Shown: positions 62,101-64,000 of the stretch, piece after piece | How the letters are laid out: each line of letters starts with the position of its first letter | Numbering within the stretch: the stretch's first letter is position 1 | NCBI GenBank assembly: GCA_963780135.1 | Contig: CAWAAR010000003.1 | Location: 806,001 to 870,000, forward strand | Reading direction: 5' to 3' | Source of the DNA: Clostridium_AM sp963780135 | GTDB lineage: Bacteria > Bacillota > Clostridia > Clostridiales > Clostridiaceae | DNA length: 64,000 bases | Notes under the pieces: model-generated | The model's database searches: none | What the model was told of the DNA's origin: nothing | The model's input: only the letters and a program-made list of their open reading frames with translations | Made by a program: the position numbers and the translations under genes

Positions 62101-62202
62101 ATGGAAGTATATTTATATACAGTTGAAGAAGTAGTATCAATTTTAAAAATAAATAAAAACTCGGTATATCATTTTATTAGAAATGACACATCTATTTATT
62201 AA
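62101..62202 (+). pseudogene. Truncated excisionase-like helix-turn-helix
   Basis: The frame MEVYLYTVEEVVSILKINKN looks like the start of a MerR-type excisionase or DNA-binding domain (YTVEEVASIL), but stops after 33 residues. Relatives are 55-65 residues, so it seems cut short. The ribosome site is GGGGGAATGGG. Confidence 0.6.
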
Positions 62203-62222
62203 TACTCAAAAGGAGTGGTTCC

Positions 62223-62985
62223 ATGAAATTTACTATACTAGGGTTTAATCAAGTTAAATTAATGGAATTCAGATTAGATGCAATAGATGCAGTATTACTT
62301 AGATATTTTGTAGATTTTAAAGATAGCGGTACTATGTTTAAGGAGACAATAGATGGCGAATTATATTATTGGCTTAAATATGATGGAATAATGAAAGAAC
62401 TTCCCATACTGAATCTAAAGAAAGATAGCGTTTACAGAAGATTTAAAAATATGGCAAAGGTTAAGATATTAAATCACAGAACAATAAAAAGCAGGGGAGT
62501 ATATTCTTATTACAATATTGGGAGTAATTATTTTAAATTATTGTCTAATTCTAACGTAAATGGGTCGGATTTAGATCCGAGGAGCTCGGATTATAATCCG
62601 TACCCATACGGATCTAAATCCGGAACAAAGTATTAATCTATTAAAAGATAACTCTATTAAAGATAATAATACATATGCTTTGGTTATAGATTATTTAAAT
62701 AAAAAATTAGGTACAAACTATAAATCTGCAACTAAAAGAACTCAGCAACTAATAAAATCAAAAATTAATGAAGGATTTACTATAGAAGATTTCTATAAAG
62801 TAATGGATAACAAAGTTTCTGAATGGCTAAATACAGATATGGAGAAATACTTAAGACCGGAAACTTTATTTGGATCGAAGTTTGAGGGATATTTAAATCA
62901 AAAAAGTAAAGGGGGAATAAAAGATGGAGGCAGTAAGCAAGATTCTTCAAGAGAACAATCAGATGAAGTTGGGTTTAGTGTGTAA
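62223..62985 (+). pseudogene. Phage replication initiator, one extra base as sequenced
   Basis: The N-terminal part (DAVLLRYFVDF, a winged helix) and the C-terminal part (VIDYLNKKLGTNYKSATKRT, then LRPETLFGSKFEGYLNQ, the conserved phage C-terminal domain) are in different frames. Removing the A at 62608 gives one frame of about 253 residues and makes three SD(L/Y)(D/N)P repeats exactly seven residues apart. The gene probably encodes an origin-binding initiator whose origin lies inside it. It overlaps the loader gene by 62 bases. Confidence 0.8.
62566..62622. repeat. Three iteron-like palindromes, probable phage origin
   Basis: CGGAT-N4-ATCCG occurs at 62566-62579, 62587-62600 and 62609-62622, i.e. 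21 and 22 bp apart. They lie inside the initiator gene, as in lambda O and many siphophage replication genes. Confidence 0.7.
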
Positions 62986-63778
62986 AGATATAGAGAGTAT
63001 ACCAAAATGCAAAGTATGCGGTGAACCTATTGGGATAGCTGTAAAAATGGTATTTGGCACTAGAATATATCCTAGAGCTTGTAGGTGTAAAAGAGAAATC
63101 CATGAAAAGCAGCAGTTAGAAGATAAAAACAAACAAAAACAAATAAGGCTGGGGCAGATAATTTATAATAGTATGATGAATGAAAAATTTGGAACTTGGA
63201 GTTTAGAAAATTGGGATCATCAGTTAGGAAACGAAAATTTATATAAAATTGCAGAAGAATACATCTTAAAGTTTTCCAAGATGAAAACAGACAATAAGGG
63301 AATGCTTATATATGGTGAACCTGGCAATGGAAAAACTTATTTTTCAGCTTGCATAGCCAATGGTTTATTGAATAAATTAATTCCTGTTATATGTGTCGGA
63401 GCTGCAGTCCTTACTGAAAGAATAAATAAAAGTAAAAGGAATTGGGGAGAAGAAGGTATTTTCACAGTACTTAATAGTTTGGAGAATGCAGATTTACTCA
63501 TAATAGATGATTTAGGAACTGAAGAAGATAATAAGTGGACAAGGGCAATGATATATCAAATCATAGAGAAAAGAAATGCTGTAAACTTGCCAATTATTAT
63601 AACAACCAATATAAGTATAGATGAGTTAAAAGAAAGATATGATTATAGAACTTACAGTAGATTAACCTTTATGTGCAGCTTTATAAGAAATACAGGAAAC
63701 GATATAAGAAGAATTCAAGGTAAGGAGAAGACAGATAATTTTTTAAAGGAAGTCATGGGGGATAAAATCATGGGGTAA
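62924..63778 (+). CDS. dnaC: DnaC-like helicase loader
   Basis: The 284-residue AAA+ protein has a Cys-rich N-terminus (CKVCGEP, CRCKRE; zinc-like), Walker A GEPGNGKTYFS, Walker B LLIIDDLGTEED and an arginine-finger region (YSRLTFMC). It loads the replicative helicase at the phage origin. GGGGGAATAAAAG precedes the ATG. Confidence 0.9.
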   Translation: MEAVSKILQENNQMKLGLVCKDIESIPKCKVCGEPIGIAVKMVFGTRIYPRACRCKREIHEKQQLEDKNKQKQIRLGQIIYNSMMNEKFGTWSLENWDHQLGNENLYKIAEEYILKFSKMKTDNKGMLIYGEPGNGKTYFSACIANGLLNKLIPVICVGAAVLTERINKSKRNWGEEGIFTVLNSLENADLLIIDDLGTEEDNKWTRAMIYQIIEKRNAVNLPIIITTNISIDELKERYDYRTYSRLTFMCSFIRNTGNDIRRIQGKEKTDNFLKEVMGDKIMG

Positions 63779-63786
63779 ATTCTACC

Positions 63787-63963
63787 TTGAAAACTTTAAG
63801 AACTAGGAAGAATATAAAACAAAGAACTATAGCTAAAATTTTAAATATGACTGTGCCTGCTTATAGCCGTAAAGAAAATGGACAAAGAAGTTTTACTATT
63901 GATGAAGCAGCAAAATTAGCAAATTTTTTTAATATGAGTATAGAAGAATTATTTTTAAAGTAA
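63787..63963 (+). CDS. Short XRE regulator
   Basis: The 58-residue protein is a single Cro/C1-type domain (RTIAKILNMTVPAYSRKENG, FTIDEAAKLANFF). It starts with TTG 63787, eight bases after the loader stop; the ribosome site GGGG at 63772-63775 is weak. It belongs to the early operon, which continues beyond the window. Confidence 0.7.
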   Translation: MKTLRTRKNIKQRTIAKILNMTVPAYSRKENGQRSFTIDEAAKLANFFNMSIEELFLK

Positions 63964-64000
63964 TGGATTAACTAAGTGAATAAGTTTGATGTATAGATAA

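Overview
The window is AT-rich DNA from an endospore-forming Firmicute, almost certainly Clostridium sensu stricto. The evidence is the spoIIAA-spoIIAB-sigF operon, an H-type spore protein gene, YunB- and BofC-like genes, the ranthipeptide pair scfA-scfB, GGAGG ribosome sites with many TTG/GTG starts, and the clostridial order ruvAB-queA-tgt-yajC-secDF-(recJ-like)-apt-relA-dtd-hemZ-hisS-aspS. The species cannot be fixed from the sequence alone.

Region 1 (1-14850) is core chromosome: the 3' end of dltD, a nitroreductase, an Rrf2 regulator, spermidine synthase, the sigma-F operon behind a very good sigma-H promoter and a long structured leader, a class A penicillin-binding protein, a YunB-like gene, hpt, and an HflX GTPase carrying what looks like a complete JAMM metalloprotease site at its N-terminus. 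A MocR-type regulator, a HEAT-repeat protein and a YigZ protein follow. Region 2 (14890-35370) is the long housekeeping run from yebC to aspS, ending in a 6S RNA gene whose closing stem can be paired by eye. Within it lie the SCIFF peptide and its radical SAM maturase. yebC has one, and apt four, single-base indels.

Region 3 (35370-47250) holds a PuuP-like permease, a TIGR00300 protein, a run of very small genes that includes sspH and two tandem paralogous mini-proteins, a PilZ protein, two DUF11 proteins, a cupin, and a drug-efflux-type ABC operon with a GyrI-like protein and an AraC/GyrI regulator.

Region 4 (47550-55500) is a decaying P2-like tail, baseplate and lysis module: a tape-measure C-terminus, X, D, U, W, J, I, H, XhlA, amidase, holin and an adenine methylase. 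Many members are truncated, internally deleted or frameshifted. At 55589-55640 lies the 3' part of a tRNA-Leu(CAA), an attachment-site scar. Region 5 (55650-64000, open at the right edge) is the left arm of a prophage: cargo genes, integrase, repressor/Cro switch with matching AACGT-N5-ACGTT operators, a replication initiator with in-gene 21-bp iterons, and a DnaC-type loader. Its cargo includes a protein with an RNA polymerase alpha-CTD-like domain and a compact XRE / ImmA-IrrE protease / PIN-like nuclease cassette, which is the best candidate here for an uncharacterised system.

The order tail - lysis - att - integrase - repressor - replication is the order around attP in a circular phage genome, so the att scar may be a junction between two related prophages. 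At least nine single-base indels break otherwise well-conserved reading frames. Some are probably sequence errors, and the affected genes are marked as such.
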